NCBI GenBank assembly: GCA_900768735.1
Contig: CAAGDZ010000009.1
Coordinates: forward strand, 1-14,155
Reading direction: 5' to 3'
Source of the DNA: Oscillospiraceae bacterium
GTDB lineage: Bacteria > Bacillota > Clostridia > Oscillospirales > Ruminococcaceae
DNA length: 14,155 nt
Part shown: in pieces, positions 8,001-13,569 of the stretch
Position numbering within the stretch: the stretch's first letter is position 1
Layout: every line of letters starts with the position of its first letter
Notes under the pieces: generated by a model
Database searches by the model: none
The model's input: only the letters and a program-made list of their open reading frames with translations
What the model was told of the DNA's origin: nothing
Program-made: the position numbers and the translations under genes

Positions 8001-8444
8001 ATGCAGTCTGCTTGTATGGCGCATATAGACGCTGCGGTAAATACCCGCGCCGCTGTACCAGCGGGTGTTTGGCGCCTTGTGATTTACACGGACGAGGATT
8101 TTGTTAGTGCCCGCCTTTACATAATCGCTTATATCAAAGGAAAAGGAGGTGTAGCCGTACTTCCATTCGCCGACCTTTTTACCGTTTACATAGACGGTCG
8201 TGTCCATATATACGCCGTCAAAGCAAAGAATAAAGCTGTCGGACAGCTCCGTCTTTTCAAGCCTGAAGCTTTTTGTATACCAGCCGCAGCCGGATTTGTA
8301 GAGGTTTGCGGTATCGCCTATCAGCCAGTCGTGCGGTATCTCGACATCGTACCAATACACGTCATTAAGCGCGCCCGTGTCGCTGTCCGGCTCGGTGAGC
8401 GCGAACTGCCAGCCGTCATTGAACAAAAGTCTGCCTTTTTTCAT
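5004..8444 (-). CDS. GH2 family glycoside hydrolase (beta-galactosidase-like) with two C-terminal CBM6-like modules
   Basis: This is a 1146-aa retaining glycosidase. From the ATG at 8444 (MKKGRLLFNDGWQFAL), the domains run as follows: GH2 sugar-binding jelly roll to about 175, with IPHDW and NTRWYSGAGIYR; an Ig-like domain to about 265; and a TIM barrel with RTSHNPPSREFMD, the acid/base E383 in SIGNEI and the nucleophile E462 in YGSET. Next come a DUF4982-like segment (about 565-640), Big-like repeats, and two beta-sandwich modules with VDFG and DMDFG motifs (about 890-1022 and 1025-1146), of which the first has the CBM6-like TGVHDISFV. There is no signal peptide, so it is probably cytoplasmic, acting on imported oligosaccharides. 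Substrate could be a galactoside, glucuronide or other beta-glycoside. The frame stays open for 31 codons to a TTG at 8537. That TTG has AAAGGA at good spacing, but the extension matches nothing usual for GH2, so ATG is preferred. Confidence 0.93.
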   Translation of the reverse strand: MKKGRLLFNDGWQFALTEPDSDTGALNDVYWYDVEIPHDWLIGDTANLYKSGCGWYTKSFRLEKTELSDSFILCFDGVYMDTTVYVNGKKVGEWKYGYTSFSFDISDYVKAGTNKILVRVNHKAPNTRWYSGAGIYRSVYMRHTSRLHIAEDGIYITTKCNNQITKENPGRWKVTINTELCGEADGSLVHFIYDPCGRCTAEIERRLCGNSDKTVYYTDAPMLWDILVPGLYTVRTLLKNNEGDTLDTAVNRFGFRTLDFDPKHGLLLNGKSLKLRGVCLHHDLGALGAAVNYDATRRQLLTMKEMGVNAVRTSHNPPSREFMDICDELGLLVDSEFLDMWELPKNENDYARFFGEWYQKDVKAWICRDRNHPSVIMWSIGNEIHDTHKSERGLEVAKMLTEEIKKHDPAGNAVPTIGSNYMPWENAQKVADYLKIAGYNYAERLYGDHHKEHPDWCIYGSETASTVRSRGIYHFPADTALLSHDDMQCSDLGNSVVGWGASPIKSYKMDRDRKFCMGQFVWTGFDYIGEPTPYSTKNSYFGIVDTAGFPKDSFWFYKAVWNKNAEPFIHISPYWDFNEGQIIDVIVYSNLPVLKLRYKGKEYPTAKLDLEKGEVLYGHWRLPYDEKKPVFVAGYNSEDDEQYILEETITAAMDPVALDIRTNKSEMPADGRSMIFAEIFTRDFFGQFVPNANNRVKVTVSGAGRLVGLDNGDSTDYDSYKGDNRRLFSGRLLAMIEATFDIGEIILTVESEGLESKTITLYAAECEIPEGISVVTENPSPAVTNEYTNEIPIRKIELSAPYPRKLSEKEKTVKVGVKILPENATYSDIGFKCCSDNGVEINFAEVTDFDGSTATITAKGDGEFRLRAFAKNGSDIPKVVSELEYKVTGLGEAVKNPYMFNAACLFDFSSVPVNTIERGALGGFSGRTVVGFSSVDFGKSGTDKLILSVGNCAGGEQYPVELYLGDPDKGGEYVGTFGIDFNGGWDRAYPQEFALEKPITGVHDISFVIVNNCIFGGFEFKKNDRAYKLNYAAANDGVYGDDFTVSENRVEKIGNNVVIEFKDMDFGDGTEKIRVTGKTELDFCTIQLRVDDENGVQTTRLLEFPHADEYTEVQFDIDRISGKNDISFVFLPGTKFDMESFEFIKE

Positions 8445-8474
8445 GTTTATAATCTTTCCTTTCCTTTTGAGGCG

Positions 8475-8537
8475 GTTTGCGCCGAGAAGATTTGCCGAGG
8501 CGCAAACAACGGGGTTGAAAAATCGAAGATTTTTCAA
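8475..8537 (-). promoter_or_regulatory. Structured leader upstream of the GH2 start (two hairpins)
   Basis: In the transcript direction, hairpin A is a perfect 10-bp stem with a 3-nt loop, TTGAAAAATC-TTC-GATTTTTCAA (8537-8515). Hairpin B is a 9-bp stem, GTTTGCGCC/GGCGCAAAC, with a 15-nt loop (8507-8475). Both lie between the promoter and the GH2 ribosome site, and the whole stretch is in frame with GH2. It could be a regulatory leader or an inserted interspersed palindromic repeat. It resembles no riboswitch I know. Confidence 0.5.
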
Positions 8538-8583
8538 ACATTTCCTTTCGGGTGATTTTTGTGTAATCGTTATCTACTGTAAT

Positions 8584-8612
8584 ATTGTATCAGTATTGAG
8601 CGCAAAAATCAA
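8584..8612 (-). promoter_or_regulatory. Promoter of the GH2 gene
   Basis: On the minus strand, TTGATT (8612-8607) and TACAAT (8589-8584) are separated by 17 nt, and TGA before the -10 gives an extended -10 element. Transcription would start near 8577, leaving a leader of about 130 nt before the GH2 ATG. Confidence 0.7.
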
Positions 8613-8886
8613 GCAAATTTATGATAAAAATAAATTATTTTGCCGCGCTTGACTATTCCTCGCTTTTAATGTAAAATAATATATCGGTAGGAGCGGCGTC
8701 TGTCCGCTTTTTCAGACGATCGGATTTTATGCCTGTTCGTACGTGTTCCGGGTGAAAGCCCCAATATATATCTGATTTTTTGCGGCAGACACAATATCTT
8801 GTGAAATTGCACAAAACGACGCCTCAAAATTTTACAGATAATTATCAAGAATTTTTCATATAAAGTGAAACTTTTTCCACTGTTAA
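8613..8886. other. Non-coding divergent region between the GH2 and sigma-factor genes
   Basis: Together with the GH2 leader this makes about 480 bases without a convincing gene. A 60-codon minus frame (8666-8848) has no ribosome site, no family signature and an odd Arg-rich composition. Visible structure is limited to short inverted repeats: CGTCTG/CAGACG around 10 nt (8697-8718) and CACAA/TTGTG around TATC (8790-8803). The + strand promoter of the sigma factor should lie here, but I cannot place a convincing -35/-10 pair. GTGAAAC at about 8865-8871 faintly resembles an ECF -35 box. Confidence 0.5.
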
Positions 8887-8904
8887 GCCTACTACAAAGT
8901 AGGC
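8887..8904 (+). promoter_or_regulatory. Short hairpin just upstream of the sigma-factor ribosome site
   Basis: GCCTAC-TACAAA-GTAGGC forms a 6-bp stem ending 9 nt before the AGGTGA ribosome site. It could be an operator or an mRNA structure near the start. No T-run follows, so it is not a terminator. Confidence 0.35.
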
Positions 8905-8925
8905 GACGAAATGAGGTGAGCCTGT

Positions 8926-9468
8926 TTGGGCGGCATGAGTCACGAAGAATATTTTAACCGTGTTTACGACGACACAAACAAGGCTGTTTCGCGTTTCGTC
9001 GTGAGCAAATGCGGCAGCTTAACCGATGCCGAGGATATTATTCAGAATGTTTACACCCGATTTTTTCGCCGTATATCCGAAAAGGGATATGACGACATAG
9101 AAAGCCCCGAGGCTTTCCTGATAAATATTGCAAAATTCGAGTGCCGGACATATTTTTCGGTTAAAAAGAAAAACGAAAAGATTTCCTCCTTTGCGGATTA
9201 TACCGAGGAGGAAATGGTAAACATAGAGGCAGAGATGTCCAAGCCGCAGAAGGGGCTTGAGGATGTACTCTGCAACAAGCTTGTCGCAAAGCAGATTTTT
9301 GACGACATCATGAAGACCGACGCGATGACAGGTCAGATATTCTATCTGCATTTTGCCTGCGATATGAAGCTTGAGGACGTGGCAAAGGCGCTTGACGTCA
9401 AGCTTTCCACAGTCAAAAACAAGCTTTACCGCACGATAGAGCGGCAAAAGAAAAAATACAAGCTTTAA
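8926..9468 (+). CDS. ECF-type RNA polymerase sigma factor (sigma-70 family)
   Basis: The 180-aa protein has only sigma regions 2 and 4, the ECF layout. Region 2 (about 14-85) includes the RFVVSKCGSLTDAEDIIQNV helix and EAFLINIAKFECRTYF. Region 4 (about 125-178) contains the helix-turn-helix MKLEDVAKALDVKLSTVKNKL and a basic end. It directs RNA polymerase to a special promoter set. AGGTGA at 8914-8919 is 6 nt before a TTG at 8926 and 15 nt before an ATG at 8935, so the TTG start is preferred; the choice changes only three residues. Gene 2 of the unit follows 22 nt later and encodes a one-span protein of the kind that holds ECF sigmas inactive. Target promoters are not recognisable from this window. 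Confidence 0.88.
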   Translation: MGGMSHEEYFNRVYDDTNKAVSRFVVSKCGSLTDAEDIIQNVYTRFFRRISEKGYDDIESPEAFLINIAKFECRTYFSVKKKNEKISSFADYTEEEMVNIEAEMSKPQKGLEDVLCNKLVAKQIFDDIMKTDAMTGQIFYLHFACDMKLEDVAKALDVKLSTVKNKLYRTIERQKKKYKL

Positions 9469-9490
9469 TCTTACGAAAGGAGGCTTTTAA

Positions 9491-10183
9491 GTGAACACGA
9501 ATGAGTTTTACAAACAGCTTATGAGCGAATACACATTTGACCATGAGCAGATAAAAAAAGCCGCTATGGGTAAGGTTGAGGCGAAAAAGGCAAAGCGTTT
9601 TCCGATAAAGTGGGCGTCCTTTGCCGCCGCGGCTGCCGCCGTCACTATTACGGTGGGTACCGTTGCCGTACTGAGTTCGGGCAACCCCGTGAGTGTTACC
9701 CCTACATCCATGACCCCGACAGAGCGCTTCAGGCTTTCTGCGGAGGCTTATGAAAAGGCAGATGAAAACACCGAGGAGGTTTTCCTGTATGTTACCTTCA
9801 AGGCGTGCGAGACGCCGAGCGATATGCAGTCTATTCTGGCAAAGACCGACAGCACAGGTAAAATAAAGGTTATAACCGTCTACTGCAACGACGGCTCGGA
9901 GATAACAGGCAGCAGCAATATCGAGCAGCTGTTCGAGCACGAGCAGGAGAATATCACGGCGGTAAAAATCAGATGTCCGGGCAACTTCTTCAAGCAGCTG
10001 TCTGACACCCCGGAGGTTTATCTTGTAGAATCGGGCGACGCGTTCGAAAACAAGGTCTTCTCCGTAATTGATACCGAGAACAGCTATGACGAGTATCCGA
10101 GTCACGGTGATAATACAAGCGCCGGCGAAAGCGACCCCGACCCCGTGATAGGCGACACTACACCCGTAAGCGAGAGAGCCTGA
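9491..10183 (+). CDS. Putative membrane anti-sigma factor partner of the ECF sigma
   Basis: The 230-aa protein is predicted to have a roughly 40-residue basic cytoplasmic N-terminus, one membrane helix at about 42-62 (WASFAAAAAAVTITVGTVAV), and an outer part of about 165 residues ending in an acidic, Ser/Thr/Pro-rich tail. This shape and its place directly after an ECF sigma gene suggest a transmembrane anti-sigma factor whose outer part senses a signal. The assignment is from context and topology; no zinc-binding H-x3-C-x2-C anti-sigma motif is seen, and the outer domain matches no family I recognise. The start is GTG at 9491 with a perfect AAAGGAGG 7 nt upstream. An in-frame ATG is found only further inside. 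Confidence 0.68.
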   Translation: MNTNEFYKQLMSEYTFDHEQIKKAAMGKVEAKKAKRFPIKWASFAAAAAAVTITVGTVAVLSSGNPVSVTPTSMTPTERFRLSAEAYEKADENTEEVFLYVTFKACETPSDMQSILAKTDSTGKIKVITVYCNDGSEITGSSNIEQLFEHEQENITAVKIRCPGNFFKQLSDTPEVYLVESGDAFENKVFSVIDTENSYDEYPSHGDNTSAGESDPDPVIGDTTPVSERA

Positions 10184-10216
10184 TTATTATTTTATTGTTA
10201 TAATAGTATATCTATG

Positions 10217-10243
10217 TCCGCAGAATGCTGTGCATTTTGCGGA
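10217..10243 (+). terminator. Intrinsic terminator after the sigma/anti-sigma unit
   Basis: TCCGCAGAATGC and GCATTTTGCGGA form a 12-bp stem with one G-U pair and a TGT loop, then TTTTCTG. It lies 33 nt after the putative anti-sigma stop codon. A weaker hairpin (GGCTT/AAGCC, 10303-10315) followed by GGATTTTAATT lies downstream and may act as backup. Confidence 0.75.
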
Positions 10244-10356
10244 TTTTCTGCTTATTTCTCTTGATTTCTCGCTTTTTCGTAAAAAACGGAAATCACCGGT
10301 CGGGCTTGCGAAGCCGGATTTTAATTCAGCTTTTTAAGTATATTGCATTTTTTCTA

Positions 10357-10385
10357 TTGACTTTTTCGGTGAAAACCATTACAAT
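10357..10385 (+). promoter_or_regulatory. Sigma-A-type promoter of the GH5 gene
   Basis: TTGACT (10357-10362) and TACAAT (10380-10385) are spaced by 17 nt, close to the housekeeping consensus. Transcription would start near 10392, giving a leader of about 70 nt. Because this is a housekeeping-type promoter, the nearby ECF sigma need not control the gene. Confidence 0.75.
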
Positions 10386-10395
10386 GTTATTGTAA
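10379..10395. promoter_or_regulatory. Perfect palindrome over the GH5 -10 box, likely operator
   Basis: TTACAAT-GTT-ATTGTAA is a perfect 7+3+7 inverted repeat that contains the whole -10 hexamer and reaches the expected start site. This position is typical for repressor binding. The regulator is unknown; no repressor gene is adjacent. Confidence 0.6.
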
Positions 10396-10460
10396 ACGTA
10401 AAATGTCGGGATTTGGTGACGCTTTTCCCGGTATTTACATATCACGGAAGGAGTATTTTT

Positions 10461-12008
10461 ATGAACAAGCGAATTATCGCCGCGTTACTGAGCGGCATAA
10501 TGCTGATAACAGGCATAACAGCCTGCTCTGGCTCGCCGGCGACCGATAGCTCGTCCGGTACAGCCGACTCAACGACCTCGGTAAGCGAATCGGTACCCGA
10601 AACCGAAGCCACAACCACAGACGCACCGCAGACAGCAGCGGCAACCACGACCACTGCAGAAACCACGACCGCACAGACTACGGCGGCGACGACCGAGGCT
10701 GCAACTCCCGCACCGGAGACAACCAAGGCTCCCGAAACAGCGGCACCCGAAACCACCAAGGCTCCGGAAGCGACAAAGGCTCCCGAAACCACAAAGGCAG
10801 TGACGACCACAAAGGCGCCCGAAACTACAAAGGCGGTTACAACCACAAAGGCGGCGACAACCACAAAGGCTCCCGCAGAGACTCCGTCGTCCTCGGATAC
10901 ATACAAGATACCTTCAACCGACGCCATGAATTTTGCGTCGAAGCTCATGCCCGGCTGGAACTTAGGAAATCAGCTTGAGGCAGTAAGCGGCTCTACGCCG
11001 TCCGAGACCGCGTGGGGCAACCCCGTCATCACCGAAAAGCTTATCAAGGCGGTAAAGGCGGCGGGCTTCAAGTCAATAAGAATCCCCGTATCCTATCTCT
11101 CAAAGATAGGCAGCGCGCCCAATTACACTATCGATTCCGCTTGGCTCGACAGAGTGCAGGAGGTTGTCGATATGTGCGTCGATAACGGACTTTATGCTAT
11201 TATCAATGTGCACGGCGACGGCTATTATTCAATATCGGGCGGCTGGCTGCTGTGTGCTGAAAGCGACCAGAAGACAATAAAGGCGAAATACGAAAAGGTA
11301 TGGACGCAGATTGCCGCAAGATTCAAAAACTATGACGAGCATCTCATATTCGAGTCGATGAACGAGGTATTTGACGGAAATTACAACGGACCTACCGCGG
11401 AGTATTATGCAAATATCAACGCGTACAACCAGATTTTTGTTGACACCGTCAGAAAGAGCGGCGGAAAGAACGCAAACCGCTATCTGCTTGTACCCGGCTG
11501 GAATACCGACATAAACAGCACCGTTGAAGGCACCGACTTCAAGCTCCCCACCGACAGCAAGAACAGGATAATAGTTTCGGTACACTATTATGACCCGTAC
11601 GAGTTCTGCCTGAAGGAAAGCGCAAAGGGCATATTCCGCTGGGGCAACGCAGTAACGACGCAGGCGCCCGGATGGGGCAAGGAGGACTATCTCGACGGAC
11701 AGTTCGACAAGCTTTATGACAGCTTTATCTCAAAGGGTGTGCCGGTTATAATCGGCGAGTACGGCGCGATAGATAAATCCTACAATGACGAGCGGAGTAC
11801 GACCTACCGCGCATATTTCTACGAGTATCTGAACTACGCCGCCGTAAAGAGAGGAATTGTGACCGTACTCTGGGATAACGGCTACAACGGCAAAAACGGC
11901 TTCGGCGTATTTGACCGCTCGGGAGCAACGCAGACCCAACCGGAGCTTATCAAGGCTATAATGAAGGGCGTCAAGGCAAATTATACCATAACTGCTCCGA
12001 CGGTATGA
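10461..12008 (+). CDS. GH5 family cellulase/endoglucanase-type lipoprotein with Thr/Pro/Ala linker
   Basis: The 515-aa protein has a lipoprotein signal (MNKRIIAALLSGIMLITGITAC, lipid anchor at C22), so it should sit on the outer face of the membrane. Residues about 23-147 are a low-complexity linker made largely of TTKAPE-like units. From about 153 a GH5 TIM barrel follows: MPGWNLGNQLEA (163-174), SIRIPVSY (205-212), INVHGDGYY (248-256), the acid/base E302 in SMNEVF, VSVHYYDPY (372-380), the nucleophile E433 in IIGEYGA and VLWDNG (469-474). It should cleave beta-1,4-glucan or a related hemicellulose. The GWNLGN pattern suggests subfamily GH5_4, but I cannot settle this. No CBM or dockerin is present. 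The ATG at 10461 with AAGGAG 7 nt upstream is preferred over an upstream in-frame codon. Confidence 0.93.
   Translation: MNKRIIAALLSGIMLITGITACSGSPATDSSSGTADSTTSVSESVPETEATTTDAPQTAAATTTTAETTTAQTTAATTEAATPAPETTKAPETAAPETTKAPEATKAPETTKAVTTTKAPETTKAVTTTKAATTTKAPAETPSSSDTYKIPSTDAMNFASKLMPGWNLGNQLEAVSGSTPSETAWGNPVITEKLIKAVKAAGFKSIRIPVSYLSKIGSAPNYTIDSAWLDRVQEVVDMCVDNGLYAIINVHGDGYYSISGGWLLCAESDQKTIKAKYEKVWTQIAARFKNYDEHLIFESMNEVFDGNYNGPTAEYYANINAYNQIFVDTVRKSGGKNANRYLLVPGWNTDINSTVEGTDFKLPTDSKNRIIVSVHYYDPYEFCLKESAKGIFRWGNAVTTQAPGWGKEDYLDGQFDKLYDSFISKGVPVIIGEYGAIDKSYNDERSTTYRAYFYEYLNYAAVKRGIVTVLWDNGYNGKNGFGVFDRSGATQTQPELIKAIMKGVKANYTITAPTV
10710..10890 (+). repeat. Imperfect in-gene repeats encoding the TTKAPE linker
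   Basis: Short imperfect units such as CCCGAAACCACAAAGGC recur, alternating with ACGACCACAAAGGC-like units, and encode APETTKA and AVTTTKA. Such arrays expand and shrink by slippage, so linker length probably differs between strains. Confidence 0.75.
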
Positions 12009-12076
12009 TTTTCCGGGTAATAATTTGTCACGGACGAATAAATCCGATGCTTTTTCCTGAAAATAGGTAACGGCTA

Positions 12077-12105
12077 TTGCATTTCTGCGAAAAATGGTGT
12101 ATAGT
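12077..12105 (+). promoter_or_regulatory. Promoter of the small membrane protein gene
   Basis: TTGCAT (12077-12082) and TATAGT (12100-12105) are 17 nt apart. Transcription would start near 12112, giving a leader of about 55 nt. The short gap after GH5 (12009-12076) shows no strong terminator, so some read-through from GH5 is possible. Confidence 0.65.
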
Positions 12106-12166
12106 AATAAGGCAGGTCTTACCCGCTTTTATGCACAGAACGAAAAAGAGAAAGGATGTATTCAAA

Positions 12167-12391
12167 ATGAAAAAAATTAAAGAAATATCAGCGATAATTA
12201 CGGCAGCGGTTATGACGATGCTGTTTTCAATTCCCTGCTTTGCCGAGAGTGTAGGCGACAGCAGCGGAAACGTACCTACAGGCGTACAGCTTAACTGGCT
12301 CCCGATTGCAATCTGCGGCGGAGCGCTGGTGGTTGCCGTTATCGTATTTGTTATCACTATGATTATCAAGAAGAAGAAAAACAACAAGTAA
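12167..12391 (+). CDS. Small secreted-type membrane protein of unknown function
   Basis: The 74-aa protein has a signal-peptide-like N-terminus (MKKIKEISAIITAAVMTML, likely cleavage after PCFA at residue 26). A short outer segment rich in Ser/Gly (27-43) follows, then a membrane helix at about 46-67 (IAICGGALVVAVIVFVITMI) and a basic KKKKNNK tail. This predicts a type I bitopic protein with a tiny outer loop and an inner positive tail. I recognise no family. The ATG at 12167 is chosen because AAAGGA lies 10 nt upstream and a signal peptide starts there; the frame extends upstream but without signal features. It has its own promoter and is followed by a terminator, so it is probably monocistronic. 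Confidence 0.72.
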   Translation: MKKIKEISAIITAAVMTMLFSIPCFAESVGDSSGNVPTGVQLNWLPIAICGGALVVAVIVFVITMIIKKKKNNK

Positions 12392-12443
12392 TGACAAGCA
12401 CCGTACGGTTTATTGTTAAAGCCGCATAAAAACTGAGAAAATA

Positions 12444-12492
12444 CGCCGTCGCCCGGCTCGGCTGTTCCCGAGTTAGGCGGCGGCGCTTTTTG
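12444..12492 (+). terminator. Intrinsic terminator after the small membrane protein gene
   Basis: CGCCGTCGCC and GGCGGCGGCG form a 10-bp GC-rich stem with one T-G pair. An inner CTCGG/CCGAG stem tops it, and CTTTTTGT follows. It lies about 50 nt after the stop codon. Confidence 0.8.
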
Positions 12493-12574
12493 TATAAATA
12501 TTTTGTGATAAGATAAGACAGGCGGCAGTCTCCTGCAATTTCAGCGGGAAAATCATCGGTATAGCTAAAACGGC

Positions 12575-12603
12575 TTGAATTTTACGGCAAAATGTGATAT
12601 AAT
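12575..12603 (+). promoter_or_regulatory. Promoter of the RING-like gene
   Basis: TTGAAT (12575-12580) and a perfect TATAAT (12598-12603) are 17 nt apart, with TGA giving an extended -10. The start should lie near 12610, about 32 nt before the ATG. Confidence 0.75.
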
Positions 12604-12641
12604 AATTTAAATATATTTTATATAGCGCAAAGGAAATTGAA

Positions 12642-13526
12642 ATGCACGAAATTTTTATCGGTGAAAAATGCCCCGTGTGCGGCAGCCGTTTTTTTGAAGA
12701 AGACGATATCGTGGTATGTCCCGAGTGCGGTACACCCTATCACAGAGAATGTTACCGCCATTGCGGAAAATGTGTGTATGAGGAAAAGCACGGCGATTTT
12801 GAGTGGAAAAGTGAAAAGCAGGAGCTCAAGGAGCATTATGAAAATATAGAGGCGAGTGATATTAAGCGCGCCGAAAGCTACTCCGAAAACGACATCTATC
12901 CGGTAAGCTCTATGGATGAGTTCAAAGAGATGATGGATAAGCGGCTTTTAAAGCAGGAGAGCGATTTTCCCGATGTTGACGGCGTGACAGCCGAGGAGCT
13001 TATAAAATTTGTCGGCAAAAATTCGTACTATTATCTGCCGGTGTTCGGCGACATAGTAAAAAAAGGCAAGCTGCTGAAGCTGAATTTTGCCGCGTTTTTG
13101 TTTTTCCCGCTTCATTTTTTTTACCGCCGCATGAATCTGTTCGGCACGATAATGACGGTGATTTTAATGCTTACGGTAGAGGCGCGTGCGCTTATCTATC
13201 ACTATTCCGACAGTCTTTCTCTGAGTGATTCCTCGCTTAAAATGATATACCTCGGGATTTTGCTGGTCACGGTTGCGGTAAATCTGTTTGTGCTGATGTT
13301 CTTCAATTACTTTTACTTCAAAACTGCGCTTAAAAAGATAAGGACGGTAAAATCCGAGTGCGCGTCCTTCAGCCGCGAGGAGACTCTGCAGCGCATATCG
13401 GCTGAGGGCAGACCGAGTCTTTTCAACAGCGTTGCCTTTACCGTCTGTGTCGTCCTGGCGGTTTCTCTTGCTTTTCAGCTTTTAAACAACTATCTCGGAG
13501 TCAATGTCTTCAAGCTCAGTATTTAA
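12642..13526 (+). CDS. Prokaryotic RING-like zinc protein with DUF2628-type membrane domain
   Basis: In this 294-aa protein, residues 10-44 carry eight likely zinc ligands: C10, C13, C26, C29, H34, C37, C41 and C44. The motifs are CPVCG, CPECGTPYHREC and CGKC. This is the pattern of the prokaryotic RING-finger family 1, related to cross-brace treble-clef domains. A charged linker follows (about 45-120), then VGKNSYYYLPVF and KLNFAAFLFFPLHFFYRRMN (147-166), which match DUF2628-type proteins. Membrane helices lie at about 148-162, 167-186, 200-222 and 262-282. Function is unknown; a role in protein quality control or envelope assembly would be guesswork. AAAGGA is 7 nt before the ATG. A gene for a multi-span protein follows 43 nt later without an obvious terminator, so the two may be cotranscribed. 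Confidence 0.8.
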   Translation: MHEIFIGEKCPVCGSRFFEEDDIVVCPECGTPYHRECYRHCGKCVYEEKHGDFEWKSEKQELKEHYENIEASDIKRAESYSENDIYPVSSMDEFKEMMDKRLLKQESDFPDVDGVTAEELIKFVGKNSYYYLPVFGDIVKKGKLLKLNFAAFLFFPLHFFYRRMNLFGTIMTVILMLTVEARALIYHYSDSLSLSDSSLKMIYLGILLVTVAVNLFVLMFFNYFYFKTALKKIRTVKSECASFSREETLQRISAEGRPSLFNSVAFTVCVVLAVSLAFQLLNNYLGVNVFKLSI

Positions 13527-13569
13527 CCACAGACGCCTATAAACATAAGCATAAGAAGGGGGGGAGCGT

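Noticed and set aside
8445..8537. 31-codon N-terminal extension of GH2 from a TTG
   Set aside because: Kept only as an alternative: GH2 homology begins at the ATG at 8444, and the extension lies in a palindromic leader.
7653..8555. 300-codon + strand open frame opposite the GH2 N-terminal half
   Set aside because: Same reason: a shadow of the catalytic GH2 sequence, without a start signal or domain pattern.
8666..8848. 60-codon minus-strand frame
   Set aside because: Arg-rich with no hydrophobic core or motif, no ribosome site, and located in a divergent promoter region.
8660..8860. Possible riboswitch upstream of GH2 or the sigma gene
   Set aside because: I find no conserved core of a known class, and the promoters place most of this stretch outside the GH2 transcript.
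10710..10890. Possible CRISPR-like or satellite array
   Set aside because: The repeats are short, contiguous, in frame and encode the linker; there are no spacers.
10442..10948. 168-codon minus frame rich in Val/Ala opposite the GH5 linker
   Set aside because: Its composition is simply the reverse complement of the Thr/Lys/Ala linker repeats.
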